Shown: positions 28,606-38,427, counted from the first letter of the stretch. The stretch: DNA of 64,000 bases from Halomonas sp. GD1P12 (GCF_025725645.1 NZ_CP107007.1:2852001-2916000); one strand, 5' to 3'. Notes: a model not told the origin generated them from the sequence alone. Numbers and translations are program-made.

Positions 28606-31134
28606 ATGACGTTTTTACGAACTCTTCTCGTGTCACTGTTCTCCGCGGTGGTCGCCCTCGTGGGCGCCACGGCGCTGGCGGTGATCGCCGCTTCCATCTA
28701 CTTTTCGCCCGGGCTTCCCGATGTGCGTCAGCTACAAAATTTCGAGCTCCACACCCCGCTTCGTATCTTCACCAACGACGGCCGGCTGATCGGCGAGTTC
28801 GGTGAAGAGCGCCGCATGGTGGTGGACTTCGACGAAATCCCTCAAAACATGATCAATGCGCTGATCGCCGCCGAGGACTCGAGCTTCTTCGAGCACGCGG
28901 GGGTCGACCCGCGGGGTCTGGCCCGTGCTGCGGTGGAGCTTGCCAGCAGTGGCGGCACGATCCAGTCCGGCGGCTCGACCATCACCATGCAGGTCGCGCG
29001 TAACTACATGCTCACTCTGGATCAGACCTTCACGCGCAAGATTCGCGAGATCCTGCTGGCGCTTCAGATGGAGCAGGTGCTCTCCAAGGAGCAGATCTTC
29101 GAGCTCTACGTGAACAAGATCTTTCTGGGCAACCGCGCCTACGGCATCGCCACCGCCGCGGAGACCTATTACGACCGCCCGCTCTCCGAGCTCACGCTGG
29201 CCGAAACCGCGATGATCGCCGGCCTGCCCAAGGCGCCGTCGGCGTTCAACCCGCTGGCCAACTCCGAGCGCTCGCTGATTCGCCGCAACTGGATCCTGTT
29301 TCGCATGCGCGAGCTGGGTTACATCGATAACGACACCTATCAGGCGTCGGTGCAGGAGCCGGTCACCGCGCGTCGCCACTATACGCAAACCGAAGTGGAC
29401 GCCTCCTACGTCTCGGAAATGGCGCGCCAGTACGCCGTCGAGCGCTTTGGCGATACCGCCTACACCGGCGGCTACCGCATCTATACCACCATCGATAGCG
29501 AGCTTCAGCCCGCCGCGCGTCAGGCGCTGGCCGATGGTTTGATCGAATACGACCGCCGTCACGGCTGGCGCGGGCCGGAGCAGAGCGACATCGCCGCGAG
29601 CCTGGTCGAAGCCCAGGAGCAGACCACGACCCAAGGGCTCGAGGAAGAGCTTTCCGAGTCGCCGGAGATTCGCCAGACCGCGCGCCAGGCCGCCGAACGC
29701 AGCCAGACCGAAATCGAAGGCATTGAGGGCGACGTCTCCAACTGGCTTCAGGTGATCGAGCGCACGCCCAACTACGGGCTTTTGCAGCCAGCCATCGTGG
29801 TCGAAAGCAGCGGCCGCGAAATGCAGGTGCTGACCCGTGACCGTGAACTTAAAACCATCGGCTGGGACGGCCTGAACTGGGCCCGCCAGTATCTGAGTCC
29901 GCGAAGCCGCGGCGGCGAGCCCGCCAATGCCAGCCAAATCGCCGAGCGGGGCGATCTGATTCGCGTAGTGGAAAGCGATGACGGCTCGCTACGCCTTTCC
30001 CAGCGCCCGGACGTTGAGGGATCGCTGGTGGTGCAGGACCCGCGCACCGGCGCCATTCTCGCGCTGCAGGGCGGCTTCGATTTCAACGCCAGTAAATTCA
30101 ACCGTGCCATTCAGGCCCAGCGCCAGTCCGGCTCGATCTTCAAGCCGTTCATCTATCTCGCCGCGCTCGACGACGGCGGCATGACCGCGGCGAGCGTAGT
30201 CAACGACTCGCCGCTGGTGGTCGATGACGGCAGCGACTCGCTATGGCGGCCGATGAACTCGAGCCGCGACTTCCAGGGCCCGATGCGCCTGCGCCCGGCG
30301 CTGGCCCGCTCGCGCAACCTGGTCACCATCCGGGTACTGCAGTCGATGGGCATCACCCCGACCATCAACTATCTGGAAGGCTTCGGCTTCTCGGTGGATC
30401 GCCTGCCGCGTGGGCTATCGCTGGCCCTCGGTAGCGCAAGCCTTACGCCGATGGAGATGACCAACGCCTACGCGGTCATTGCCAACGGCGGCTTCCAGGT
30501 CTCGCCCTGGTTCATCGAGCGCGTCACGCGTAACGACGACCGCGAAATTCTCGACGAAGCCACGCCCAGCATCGCCTGCGCGAGCTGCGCCGAAGGCCAG
30601 CAAAGCGTCGAGATCGACGGCAAGAGCTACCCCATCGCCAAGCGCGTGGCCGACCCGGCGGCGGTGTACATCCTTCGCGACATGCTGCGCGACGTCATCA
30701 CCTCGGGCACCGGGCGCGCCGCGCTCAGTCTCGACCGGGACGATATCGTCGGCAAGACCGGCACCACCAACAACCAGCGCGACGCCTGGTTCGCCGGCTT
30801 CAACAGCAACCTGGTGACTACGGTGTGGGTCGGCAAGGACAGCAACGAAACCACCGCCGAGTACGGCGCCAGCGCCGCGCTGCCGATCTGGATCGACTTC
30901 ATGGGCCAGGCCCTGGCGGGTACGCCGTCGGCGCTGCCGGAGCGTCCGAGCAACGTGGTGACCGCACGGGTCGACCCGGACAACGGACGTCGGCTTTATG
31001 ACAATCAGTCCGGCGGTATCACGGAGCTGTTCCGCGAGGATAATCTGCCCTCTTATCAGGCGCGCACGGTGAGCCGCGAGTTCGAGGAAGCAACCGGCTC
31101 CCAGGGCTCCGGCGCGGCAGAGTCGATCTTCTAA
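28606..31134 (+). CDS. mrcA: Penicillin-binding protein 1A
   Basis: Bifunctional peptidoglycan synthase. The 842-residue protein has an N-terminal membrane anchor (about residues 5-32), a GT51 glycosyltransferase domain with catalytic Glu90 in AAEDSSFFEHAGVD and GGSTITMQVARN, an OB-like insertion, then a transpeptidase domain with S510-I-F-K513, the SRN triad segment, and K717-T-G. ATG 28606 is chosen so the protein starts at the membrane anchor; the frame is open 20 codons upstream from a TTG. It is divergent from pilM. Confidence 0.96.
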   Translation: MTFLRTLLVSLFSAVVALVGATALAVIAASIYFSPGLPDVRQLQNFELHTPLRIFTNDGRLIGEFGEERRMVVDFDEIPQNMINALIAAEDSSFFEHAGVDPRGLARAAVELASSGGTIQSGGSTITMQVARNYMLTLDQTFTRKIREILLALQMEQVLSKEQIFELYVNKIFLGNRAYGIATAAETYYDRPLSELTLAETAMIAGLPKAPSAFNPLANSERSLIRRNWILFRMRELGYIDNDTYQASVQEPVTARRHYTQTEVDASYVSEMARQYAVERFGDTAYTGGYRIYTTIDSELQPAARQALADGLIEYDRRHGWRGPEQSDIAASLVEAQEQTTTQGLEEELSESPEIRQTARQAAERSQTEIEGIEGDVSNWLQVIERTPNYGLLQPAIVVESSGREMQVLTRDRELKTIGWDGLNWARQYLSPRSRGGEPANASQIAERGDLIRVVESDDGSLRLSQRPDVEGSLVVQDPRTGAILALQGGFDFNASKFNRAIQAQRQSGSIFKPFIYLAALDDGGMTAASVVNDSPLVVDDGSDSLWRPMNSSRDFQGPMRLRPALARSRNLVTIRVLQSMGITPTINYLEGFGFSVDRLPRGLSLALGSASLTPMEMTNAYAVIANGGFQVSPWFIERVTRNDDREILDEATPSIACASCAEGQQSVEIDGKSYPIAKRVADPAAVYILRDMLRDVITSGTGRAALSLDRDDIVGKTGTTNNQRDAWFAGFNSNLVTTVWVGKDSNETTAEYGASAALPIWIDFMGQALAGTPSALPERPSNVVTARVDPDNGRRLYDNQSGGITELFREDNLPSYQARTVSREFEEATGSQGSGAAESIF

Positions 31135-31168
31135 CGCTTTTAAGCCCTGAACGAAAAAGGCCTGAACG

Positions 31169-31206
31169 AAAAAGCCCGGGACGCCATGGCGTCCCGGGCT
31201 TTTTTG
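31169..31206. terminator. Bidirectional terminator between mrcA and the TRAP operon
   Basis: A perfect 13-bp stem (AGCCCGGGACGCC / GGCGTCCCGGGCT) around a 2-nt centre, with A run before and T run after. It serves the convergent mrcA and TRAP permease genes. Confidence 0.9.
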
Positions 31207-31226
31207 TGGCGCTCACTCAAGGCCGG

Positions 31227-33239
31227 TCACGGCATGACCGGGTGCTCCTCACGGCGGCTGGCCAGGTAGTTGGCGGCGATGATCACGGCCATCACGACCA
31301 CGCCCGCAAGCTCGGTCCAGAGGCTTGGGTAGAAGACGCCGAAGATCGCCGCGCCGATCGCCAGACGCGCCGGCCAGCTCATTCGCGTGAACAGATAGCC
31401 TTCGAGCGAGGCGGCAAAGGCGCACAGCGCGAAGATCGCGATCACCGCATTCCAGATCACGACCGGCACCGGCCCGCCAATGATGATCTCCGGATTGAAG
31501 ACCATGAACAGCGGAATCAGGTAGAGCCCCTTGGCGAACTTCCAGGCCTGGAAGCCGGTTTCCATCGGTTTGCTGCCGGCAATCGCCGCCCCGGCAAAGC
31601 CCGCCAGCGCAATCGGTGGGGTCACGTTGGAGTCCTGGGAGTACCAGAACACCACCAGGTGCGCGATCAGAAGCGGTACGCCGAACTCATTGGTCAAGGC
31701 AGGCCCCACCAGCACGATCAGCACGATGTAGCTGGCGGTCACCGGCAGCCCCATGCCGAGCACCAGACTCGCCAGTAGCACCATGACCAGTGCCAACACC
31801 AGGTTACCGCCAGAGAACGCGAGCATCATCGAGGAGAACTTGAGCCCGAGCCCGGTCAGCCCCACCACGCCCACGATAATCCCGGCCACGGCGCAGGCCA
31901 TCGATACCGCCACGGCGTTGCGCGCGCCCAGTTCGAGCCCTTCGACCAGTTTGGTCAACCCCGACCAGACCACCGCTTTGGTACGCGCTGCGGTCACCGG
32001 CTGGCCCTGGCCGGGGGCAACGAAGAAGTAGCAGAGCGCGTAGCGAATCACCGCCACCGCCACCATGGTGATGACTGCGTAATACCCCACCCGCATCGGT
32101 GACAGATTCAGCACCAGCAGCCACACCAGCACCGCCAGCGGTAGCAGAAAGTGCCAGCCGTCCTTCATCACCTGGCGCATCTTCGGAAGCTCGGAGCGCG
32201 GCATGCCCTGCATGCCCTGCTTGAGCGCAATGATATGCACGAACAGATAGACCGTGGCGAAGTACATGATCGCCGGCAGGATACTGATCTTGACGATTTC
32301 CAGATACGGCGTGTTGGTGTACTCGGCGATCAAGAAGGCACCGGCGCCCATCAGTGGCGGCATGATCTGCCCGCCGGTCGAAGCCGCGGCTTCGATACCG
32401 CCGGCCTGCTTGGGCTTGTAGCCCAGCTTTTTCATCAGCGGAATGGTGAAGGCACCGGTGGTCACCACGTTGGCGATGGCGCTGCCGGAGATCGAGCCCA
32501 TGCCCGCCGAGGCGAGCACGGCAGCTTTTGCCGGGCCGCCGCGCTGGCGCCCGGTGGCGGCGTAGGCCATATCGATGAAGAATCGCCCCGCGCCGGTACT
32601 CTCGAGAAAGGCGCCGAACAGCACGAAGATGAAGATGTAGGTCGCCGCCACGCCGAGCGGCAGCCCAAAGATGCCCTCCTGGCCGAGATAGAGCTGCCCC
32701 GCGACGCGGTCCAGCGTATAGCCACGGTGCGAGAGAATGCCCGGCAGCCACTCGCCAAGCCAGGGAAGCTCGCCCCGGGGGCCGGCCAGGGCGTAAACGA
32801 TGGCAATCAGCCCGATGATGGTCATGCCGAGTCCCACCGCGCGGCGGCTCGCTTCCAGCACCGTGACGGTCGCGATCATCGCCACGATGATGTCGGTCTG
32901 GTTCCAGAACCCGGCGCGGTTGATGATCTCATCGAGAAAGAACACCAGATAGCCGCCGGTGATCAAAGCGCCAGCGAAGCAGACGGCATCGAGCGCCCAG
33001 CCGAGCGCCCCGCGCTTACGATCCGGGCCGAACACCGGAAACATCAGAAACGCCAGCAGCATGACCAGCGCCAAATGAATGCTGCGCTGGTAGAAAAGCC
33101 CGAGCGGCTGAATACCCGCCGAGTAGAGCTGAAAAAGCGACAGGGCGACCGCGACCAGCGTGATCGCCCAGAGTGCGGCGCGAGGCTGAATCGCGTTGGC
33201 ACCCGGCATGACCACCGGCGGTTGAGTGGATTCGCTCAT
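31227..33239 (-). CDS. TRAP transporter fused permease (4TM/12TM, TAXI type)
   Basis: A 670-residue inner-membrane protein in which the small and large TRAP permease subunits are fused, as is usual with TAXI receptors. It has about 16-18 hydrophobic segments. Family hallmarks in the large-subunit part are ASAGMGSISGSAIANVVTTGAFTIPLMKKLGYKP and GGIEAAASTGGQIMPPLMGAGAFLIAEYTN, with LGMGLPVTASYIVLIVL later. A GAGGA precedes the ATG. It follows the TAXI receptor and DUF1850 genes on the same strand. Substrate is not shown by the sequence; the divergent glutaryl-CoA genes suggest a dicarboxylate. Confidence 0.93.
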   Translation of the reverse strand: MSESTQPPVVMPGANAIQPRAALWAITLVAVALSLFQLYSAGIQPLGLFYQRSIHLALVMLLAFLMFPVFGPDRKRGALGWALDAVCFAGALITGGYLVFFLDEIINRAGFWNQTDIIVAMIATVTVLEASRRAVGLGMTIIGLIAIVYALAGPRGELPWLGEWLPGILSHRGYTLDRVAGQLYLGQEGIFGLPLGVAATYIFIFVLFGAFLESTGAGRFFIDMAYAATGRQRGGPAKAAVLASAGMGSISGSAIANVVTTGAFTIPLMKKLGYKPKQAGGIEAAASTGGQIMPPLMGAGAFLIAEYTNTPYLEIVKISILPAIMYFATVYLFVHIIALKQGMQGMPRSELPKMRQVMKDGWHFLLPLAVLVWLLVLNLSPMRVGYYAVITMVAVAVIRYALCYFFVAPGQGQPVTAARTKAVVWSGLTKLVEGLELGARNAVAVSMACAVAGIIVGVVGLTGLGLKFSSMMLAFSGGNLVLALVMVLLASLVLGMGLPVTASYIVLIVLVGPALTNEFGVPLLIAHLVVFWYSQDSNVTPPIALAGFAGAAIAGSKPMETGFQAWKFAKGLYLIPLFMVFNPEIIIGGPVPVVIWNAVIAIFALCAFAASLEGYLFTRMSWPARLAIGAAIFGVFYPSLWTELAGVVVMAVIIAANYLASRREEHPVMP

Positions 33240-33341
33240 GGAGTCCTCGAAGCGTTAAAAAAGCTGCGTTAGAAAAATTGCGCTAAAAAGCGGTCCTGGA
33301 AGATCTTCATACCCCAACCTGAGACGATTCGAGCGTGTTGA

Positions 33342-33842
33342 TCACTCGGTGTTGGCGCTTGACGACGACGCAAGCTCGATCGTCACGCGCTCGCCGGCGG
33401 CGCGCTCGCTAATGCTCGACGGCTCATGCTCGCCGTCAGGCCAGACGATACGGTGATTCACCCCAGGCGCCCCCGCCCGCAGCAGGTAGCGGTTGCTTGG
33501 GACCGGCTCGTCGATGGCGTTGATCCAGTAGCCGCCCTCGCCGTCGGAGACCTGCTCGCCGCGGCCCGCGATATGGCCAAGGCCCGCGGCGAAGTCCGGC
33601 TGATGGCTGCGCTCGAGCACCATCTGCCCCTGTTGATTGCGATAGCAGTCGAGCACGGTGAAGTGCGCCACCGAATGGTTCCAGGCCATGCACCAGCGCC
33701 CGCCTTCCACAACGGTGTCATCGATCAACACCTCACCCGACTCACTGGTCACCACCAAACGCGCCGGCGCCTGTCCCCAGGCGCCGGCGTGCGGCAGTGT
33801 CATCAGTGAAAGCGCTATCAGCGGTAGAGTGAACCACTGCAT
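33342..33842 (-). CDS. DUF1850 domain protein, secreted
   Basis: A 166-residue protein with a cleavable signal peptide (MQWFTLPLIALSLMTLPHAGAWG) and a DUF1850-like core (CMAWNHSVAHFTVLDCYR, FAAGLGHIAG, NRYLLRAG). DUF1850 proteins are regularly encoded between TAXI receptors and fused TRAP permeases, exactly the position here, so it is probably an accessory of this transporter. The two Cys (in GGRWCMAWN and VLDCYR) could form a periplasmic disulfide. Its molecular role is unknown. Confidence 0.85.
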   Translation of the reverse strand: MQWFTLPLIALSLMTLPHAGAWGQAPARLVVTSESGEVLIDDTVVEGGRWCMAWNHSVAHFTVLDCYRNQQGQMVLERSHQPDFAAGLGHIAGRGEQVSDGEGGYWINAIDEPVPSNRYLLRAGAPGVNHRIVWPDGEHEPSSISERAAGERVTIELASSSSANTE

Positions 33843-33891
33843 GATCAGACGCCTTTTGAACGATCGTTAAGAGAACGTGTTAAGAGAGTGA

Positions 33892-34851
33892 TCAAGGACG
33901 CAGGCGGTCGGGAATCTCGACACCGGTCTCCTCGAAGTAGCGAATCGCGCCGGGATGCAGCGGCACCGGCGTGGACTCCATGGTGAACTCCACGGTGGTG
34001 TCGTTGGCCGCCGGGTGAACGGCGATCAGCTCGTCGGTGTGCTCGAACAAAAGCTGGGTGAGCTGATAGGCAAGCTCTTCATCCATGTCCGCGTTGACCA
34101 CCAGCACGTTGGGAATACCTATGGTTTGCACCGCTTCGTCCATACCGTCGTAAAGCCCGGCTTCCAGCTGGTAGGGAGCGAACACCGCCTCCTCTTCCTG
34201 AGCATTGGCAATCTCTTCGTCGGTCAGGCTGATCAAGCGGATGTCGCGGGTCGCCGCCAGGTTCATGATCGAGCTGGTGGGCGGGCCCACGCTCCAGAAA
34301 CCGGCGTCGATGTCGCCGTCGCGGATGGCGTCGGCGGTTTCGTTGAAGTTCAGCCGCTGGGCGGTGAAGTCGTCGTAGCTAATGCCGTTGGATTCGAGCA
34401 CGGCGCGGGCATTGAGCTCGGTGCCGCTGCCCGGGGCGCCCACCGATACGCGCTTGCCGGCCAGATCGTCGATGCTTTCGATGTCGGATTCCGCGAGCAC
34501 GACCAGCTGCACGGCGTTGGGATAGATCGAGGCCAGCGCCCGGGTGTTCTCGACCTGGCGGCCTTCGAAATCGCCGGTGCCGGTGTAGGCCTGGTATACG
34601 GTGTCGGCAAGCGCTGTCGCCATGTCCGCATCGCCGCGCATGATCAGCCCCATGTTCTCGACCGAGGCGCCGGTTACCTCTGCCGTGGCCTGGGCGCCTT
34701 CGATGTGGTTGTTGATCATCTCGGCCAAACCGCCGCCGATCGGATAGTAGACACCGCCGGTTCCGCCGGTGGCGATCGATAGCTGCTGGGCACTGGCGGG
34801 TAGCGCCATGGCCAACATGGTCGTGGCGGCTGCGTATTTTAGCGTTTTCAT
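33892..34851 (-). CDS. TAXI-family TRAP solute receptor
   Basis: Periplasmic substrate-binding protein of the TAXI group, 319 residues, with signal peptide MKTLKYAAATTMLAMALPASA. The family start is QQLSIATGGTGGVYYPIGGGLAEMIN, followed by AQATAEVTGASVENMGLI and KRVSVGAPGSGTELNARAVL. It is the first gene of the receptor-DUF1850-permease operon and diverges from the GntR gene at 35146. The ligand is not identifiable from sequence; some TAXI receptors bind glutamate or other dicarboxylates. Confidence 0.93.
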   Translation of the reverse strand: MKTLKYAAATTMLAMALPASAQQLSIATGGTGGVYYPIGGGLAEMINNHIEGAQATAEVTGASVENMGLIMRGDADMATALADTVYQAYTGTGDFEGRQVENTRALASIYPNAVQLVVLAESDIESIDDLAGKRVSVGAPGSGTELNARAVLESNGISYDDFTAQRLNFNETADAIRDGDIDAGFWSVGPPTSSIMNLAATRDIRLISLTDEEIANAQEEEAVFAPYQLEAGLYDGMDEAVQTIGIPNVLVVNADMDEELAYQLTQLLFEHTDELIAVHPAANDTTVEFTMESTPVPLHPGAIRYFEETGVEIPDRLRP

Positions 34852-35097
34852 GAGCGTTGCCTCTATCCTTTTGGGAGCGTTATTGATGTTTAAATCAAGG
34901 CGGTATCAACGGCGTCGGGCATTCGAAAATGTTTTTCACCCAACCGTTTAGTCGACGTTAGCACGGTTTTAAATCAAACGTTAATGGGACGATAGTGCCA
35001 TGACCCAGGCTCTGTGCCGGCGTTTTTGGAACGCTTTCGCCCTTAAAAGCGTTTAAAAGGCGCGCTTGATCATGCTAAAGAATCGAAATTAACGGAT

Positions 35098-35110
35098 AAT
35101 GACCGTCATT
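35098..35110. promoter_or_regulatory. Candidate GntR operator
   Basis: AATGAC-C-GTCATT is a perfect 6-bp inverted repeat 36 nt before the gntR start, in the region shared with the divergent TAXI operon. The size fits a FadR-subfamily operator. Assignment to the adjacent regulator is inference. Confidence 0.45.
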
Positions 35111-35145
35111 TATCAAAAACGGCCAACACCGCTACAGGATACGCG

Positions 35146-35835
35146 ATGGATACCTCCCTGCCCCGGCCTAACCTGGCCATCAACGCCTACCGCGATTTGA
35201 AGCGCGACATTATTCGCGGGCGCTACCCGGCGGGCGAAAAGCTGTTGATGAGTCGTTTGAAGGAGCACTACGGGCTCAGCACTGGCCCGCTGAGAGAGGC
35301 GCTTTCACAACTAGTGGCGGACCGGCTGGTCATCGCCATTAGTCAGCGCGGCTACCGCGTCGCCCCCATGTCGCTTTCTGAGCTGCGTGATATCTACGAC
35401 GCCCGCGCACAGCTCGAAGGGTTGGTGCTAAAACTGGCCATCGAGCGCGGCGACGATGACTGGGAAGCCGAGGTACTGGCCACTGCCCACCGCCTTGGCA
35501 AGGTCACCAATGTAAGCTCCCCGGAGGCGTTGCTGGATACCTGGGACGCGCGCCATCAGGCGTTTCACACCGCTATCGCCAGCGGCTGTAACTCCCCTCA
35601 CCTTCTGCAGATGCGCGAAACGCTCTTCAGCCAGGTAGAGCGCTATCGCCACCTTTGGCTCAAGCAGACGGTGATGTCGCCCGCGGCGCTTTCACGAAAA
35701 CACGACGAGCACAGCGCCCTGGTCGAGGTCATTCTGGCCCGCGACGCCGAGCGCGCTGCGGTCATGATGCGCGATCACCTGATGACGCCGGTACCGATCA
35801 TCACCGAGCTCTTGCGCGAGCGCGGCATCGACTAG
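35146..35835 (+). CDS. GntR-family regulator, FCD (FadR) type
   Basis: A 229-residue transcription factor. N-terminal winged helix: NAYRDLKRDIIRGRYPAGEKLLMSRLKEHYGLSTGPLREALSQLVADRLV. The FCD ligand domain follows, with the conserved metal-site residues in DARAQLEGLVLK, DTWDARHQAFHTAI and KHDEHSALVEVILARDAERA. An AGGA site precedes the ATG. It lies 93 bp before the gcdH start in the same direction and divergent from the TAXI transporter, so it probably controls both. The usual Pseudomonas regulator of gcdH is LysR-type, so a GntR is a different arrangement. Confidence 0.92.
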   Translation: MDTSLPRPNLAINAYRDLKRDIIRGRYPAGEKLLMSRLKEHYGLSTGPLREALSQLVADRLVIAISQRGYRVAPMSLSELRDIYDARAQLEGLVLKLAIERGDDDWEAEVLATAHRLGKVTNVSSPEALLDTWDARHQAFHTAIASGCNSPHLLQMRETLFSQVERYRHLWLKQTVMSPAALSRKHDEHSALVEVILARDAERAAVMMRDHLMTPVPIITELLRERGID

Positions 35836-35867
35836 CGTTTCCTCAACTAACGTCGTCGTTTTATAAA

Positions 35868-35900
35868 AATGTAGATATTTTTTTATATCAGCGCTACATT
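35868..35900. promoter_or_regulatory. Inverted repeat upstream of gcdH
   Basis: AATGTAG and CTACATT are separated by 19 bp that themselves contain GATAT/ATATC around a T run. The element ends 28 nt before the gcdH start and is a candidate operator or promoter element. Confidence 0.4.
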
Positions 35901-35928
35901 GGACGCACTTATCAGGAGGGCTATTGCC

Positions 35929-37107
35929 ATGTCACGCTTCAACTGGGACGACCCGCTGCTGCTCGAACAACAGCTGACCGACGAAGAGCGCCAGATCCGC
36001 GACGCCGCGCACGACTACTGCCAGGAGAATCTCCAGCCGCGCGTGCTGAGCGCGTTTCGTGAAGAGCGCTTCGATCGCGAGATCATGTCCGAGATGGGCG
36101 AGCTTGGCCTACTGGGCGCGACGGTGGCCGAGGAGTACGGCGGCGCCGGCGTCAACCACGTCGCCTACGGGTTGATCGCCCGCGAAGTGGAGCGCGTCGA
36201 TTCAGGCTACCGCTCGGCGATGAGCGTGCAGTCGTCGCTGGTGATGTATCCCATCGAAACCTACGGCAGTGAAGAGCAAAAGAAAAAGTATCTGCCCAAG
36301 CTCGCCACCGGCGAGATGGTGGGCTGCTTCGGCCTGACCGAGCCGGACCACGGCTCCGACCCGGGCTCGATGATCACCCGCGCTGAACAGGTCGATGGTG
36401 GCTACCGCCTGACCGGCGCCAAGATGTGGATCACCAACAGCCCGATCGCCGATATCGCCGTGGTGTGGGCCAAGTCCGCCGCCCATGAAAACCAGATCAA
36501 GGGGTTCATCGTCGAGCGTGGCACGGAAGGCTTCTCCACGCCAAAAATCGAGGGCAAGGTGTCGCTGCGCGCCTCGATCACCGGCGAGATCGTGCTGGAT
36601 AACGCTTTCGTGCCGGATGAGAACCTGCTGCCGAACGTCAGCGGTTTGAAAGGCCCGTTTGGCTGCTTGAACAAGGCGCGCTATGGCATTGCCTGGGGGG
36701 TGATGGGCACCGCCGAGTTCTGTTGGCACGCCGCGCGTCAGTACACTCTTGATCGCAAGCAGTTCAACCGGCCGCTCGCCGCCAACCAGCTGATTCAGAA
36801 AAAGCTCGCCGATATGCAGACCGAGATCACGCTCGGCCTTCAGGCGGCGCTGCAGGTCGGCCGGCTGATGGACAACGGCAGCTGGACACCGGAAATGGTC
36901 TCGCTGATCAAGCGCAACAACTGCGGCAAGGCGCTGGACATTGCGCGGCTCTCGCGGGACATGCACGGCGGCAACGGCGTCTCCGACGAGTACGGCGTCA
37001 TTCGTCACATGGTCAATCTCGAGTCGGTCAACACCTACGAAGGCACCCATGACGTACACGCGCTGATTCTGGGCCGCGCTCAGACCGGTCTGCAGGCGTT
37101 CTTCTAA
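35929..37107 (+). CDS. gcdH: Glutaryl-CoA dehydrogenase
   Basis: Oxidises and decarboxylates glutaryl-CoA to crotonyl-CoA with FAD, in lysine/glutarate breakdown. The 392-residue protein begins [17 protein letters not shown], typical of GcdH, and shows the FAD/substrate motif [32 protein letters not shown], and the catalytic Glu in [17 protein letters not shown]. Upstream in-frame codons are rejected because ATG 35929 follows an ideal CAGGAGGG. The CoA-transferase gene follows 21 bp after the stop. Confidence 0.93.
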   Translation: MSRFNWDDPLLLEQQLTDEERQIRDAAHDYCQENLQPRVLSAFREERFDREIMSEMGELGLLGATVAEEYGGAGVNHVAYGLIAREVERVDSGYRSAMSVQSSLVMYPIETYGSEEQKKKYLPKLATGEMVGCFGLTEPDHGSDPGSMITRAEQVDGGYRLTGAKMWITNSPIADIAVVWAKSAAHENQIKGFIVERGTEGFSTPKIEGKVSLRASITGEIVLDNAFVPDENLLPNVSGLKGPFGCLNKARYGIAWGVMGTAEFCWHAARQYTLDRKQFNRPLAANQLIQKKLADMQTEITLGLQAALQVGRLMDNGSWTPEMVSLIKRNNCGKALDIARLSRDMHGGNGVSDEYGVIRHMVNLESVNTYEGTHDVHALILGRAQTGLQAFF

Positions 37108-37128
37108 GCCGCCGCGCAAGGAGTTGTT

Positions 37129-38343
37129 ATGAGCGATGCGCCCACCCCGCTCAAAGGCGTCAAAGTGCTCGATCTCTCCCGCGTGCTCGCCGGCCCCTGG
37201 TGCGGGCAGACGCTGGCCGATCTGGGCGCCGACGTCATCAAGGTAGAACGCCCCGGCAAGGGCGACGATACCCGTCACTGGGGGCCGCCCTGGCTCGGTG
37301 ACAGTTTTGAATCCGCCTACTATCTGTGCGCCAACCGCGGCAAGCGCTCGGTGACGGTGGACATGGCAGCCCCCGAAGGCCAGGCCCTGATCAAAACCCT
37401 GTCCAGGGGCGCCGATGTCGTCGTGGAGAACTTCAAGGTGGGCGGGCTCAAGCGCTACGGGCTCGATTTCGAGAGCCTGAAAGCGCTCAACCCGGGGTTG
37501 ATCTACTGCTCGATCACCGGCTTTGGTCAGCAAAGCCCCTACGCTCACCGCGCCGGCTACGATTTCATGATCCAGGCGATGGGCGGATTGATGAGCCTGA
37601 CCGGTCAACCGGACGAGGTACCCGGCGGCGGACCGGTCAAGGTGGGCGTGGCGATCACCGACCTGTTCACCGGCCTCTACGCTACCAATGCCATTCTCGC
37701 CGCGCTTTACGCCCGCCGTGACTCAGGCCAGGGCTGCCATATCGATCTTTCGCTGATGGACGTTCAGGTCGGGGTGCTGGCCAACCAGGCGACCAACTAC
37801 CTGACCTCGGGCCGCGTGCCCGAGCGCCTGGGCAACGCCCATCCCAATATCGTGCCCTACCAGGCCTTCGCCACTTTGGATGGCCATATCATCGTCGCGG
37901 TGGGCAACGACGAGCAGTTCAAGCGCTTTTGTCAGGTGATCGAGCAGCCCGGCCTTTGTGATGATCCGCGCTTTGCCACCAACGGCGCCCGGGTAGCCAA
38001 CCGCGAGGAGTTGGTGCCGCTTTTAGAGGCCACGCTTGCGCTGCGCTCGATCGACGAGTGGCTGGCGGCGCTGGAAGCGGTGGGCGTGCCCTGCGGGCCG
38101 ATCAACACCCTCGACCGGGTATTCGAGGATGCCCACGTCAAGGCTCGCGGACTCAGAAAGACCTTTGCTCACCCTCAGGCCGGCAGCGTCGACCTGGTCG
38201 CCAATCCGGTGCGTATCGATGGCCGCTCGGCCACGGCGCCTACCGCGCCGCCACTTCTGGGGCAGCACACCGACGACGTGCTCGAAGAGATCGGTATTAC
38301 CCGACAGCAGCGCGAAGCGCTCAAACGAGCAGGCATTATTTAG
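37129..38343 (+). CDS. gcdG: Class III CoA-transferase (CaiB/BaiF), probable glutarate CoA-transferase
   Basis: A 404-residue family III CoA-transferase. Visible: VLDLSRVLAGPWCGQTLADLGADVIKVERP at the N-terminus, the segment GFGQQSPYAHRAGYDFMIQAMGGLMSLTG carrying the catalytic Asp, and a C-terminal domain with AVGVPCGPINTLDRVFED. Directly after gcdH this family member activates glutarate with succinyl-CoA (GcdG in Pseudomonas). The specific substrate is inferred from the neighbour. Confidence 0.88.
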   Translation: MSDAPTPLKGVKVLDLSRVLAGPWCGQTLADLGADVIKVERPGKGDDTRHWGPPWLGDSFESAYYLCANRGKRSVTVDMAAPEGQALIKTLSRGADVVVENFKVGGLKRYGLDFESLKALNPGLIYCSITGFGQQSPYAHRAGYDFMIQAMGGLMSLTGQPDEVPGGGPVKVGVAITDLFTGLYATNAILAALYARRDSGQGCHIDLSLMDVQVGVLANQATNYLTSGRVPERLGNAHPNIVPYQAFATLDGHIIVAVGNDEQFKRFCQVIEQPGLCDDPRFATNGARVANREELVPLLEATLALRSIDEWLAALEAVGVPCGPINTLDRVFEDAHVKARGLRKTFAHPQAGSVDLVANPVRIDGRSATAPTAPPLLGQHTDDVLEEIGITRQQREALKRAGII

Positions 38344-38404
38344 CCCCGCCGCTCACCGCCATCACAATCTAACGATTCCTCCATTTAACGATTCCCCTTG
38401 TTCA

Positions 38405-38427
38405 ACGCCCGCTTCGGGCGTTTTTTT
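38405..38427 (+). terminator. Terminator after gcdG
   Basis: ACGCCC, loop GCTTC, GGGCGT, then eight T, about 60 bp beyond the gcdG stop. Confidence 0.85.
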
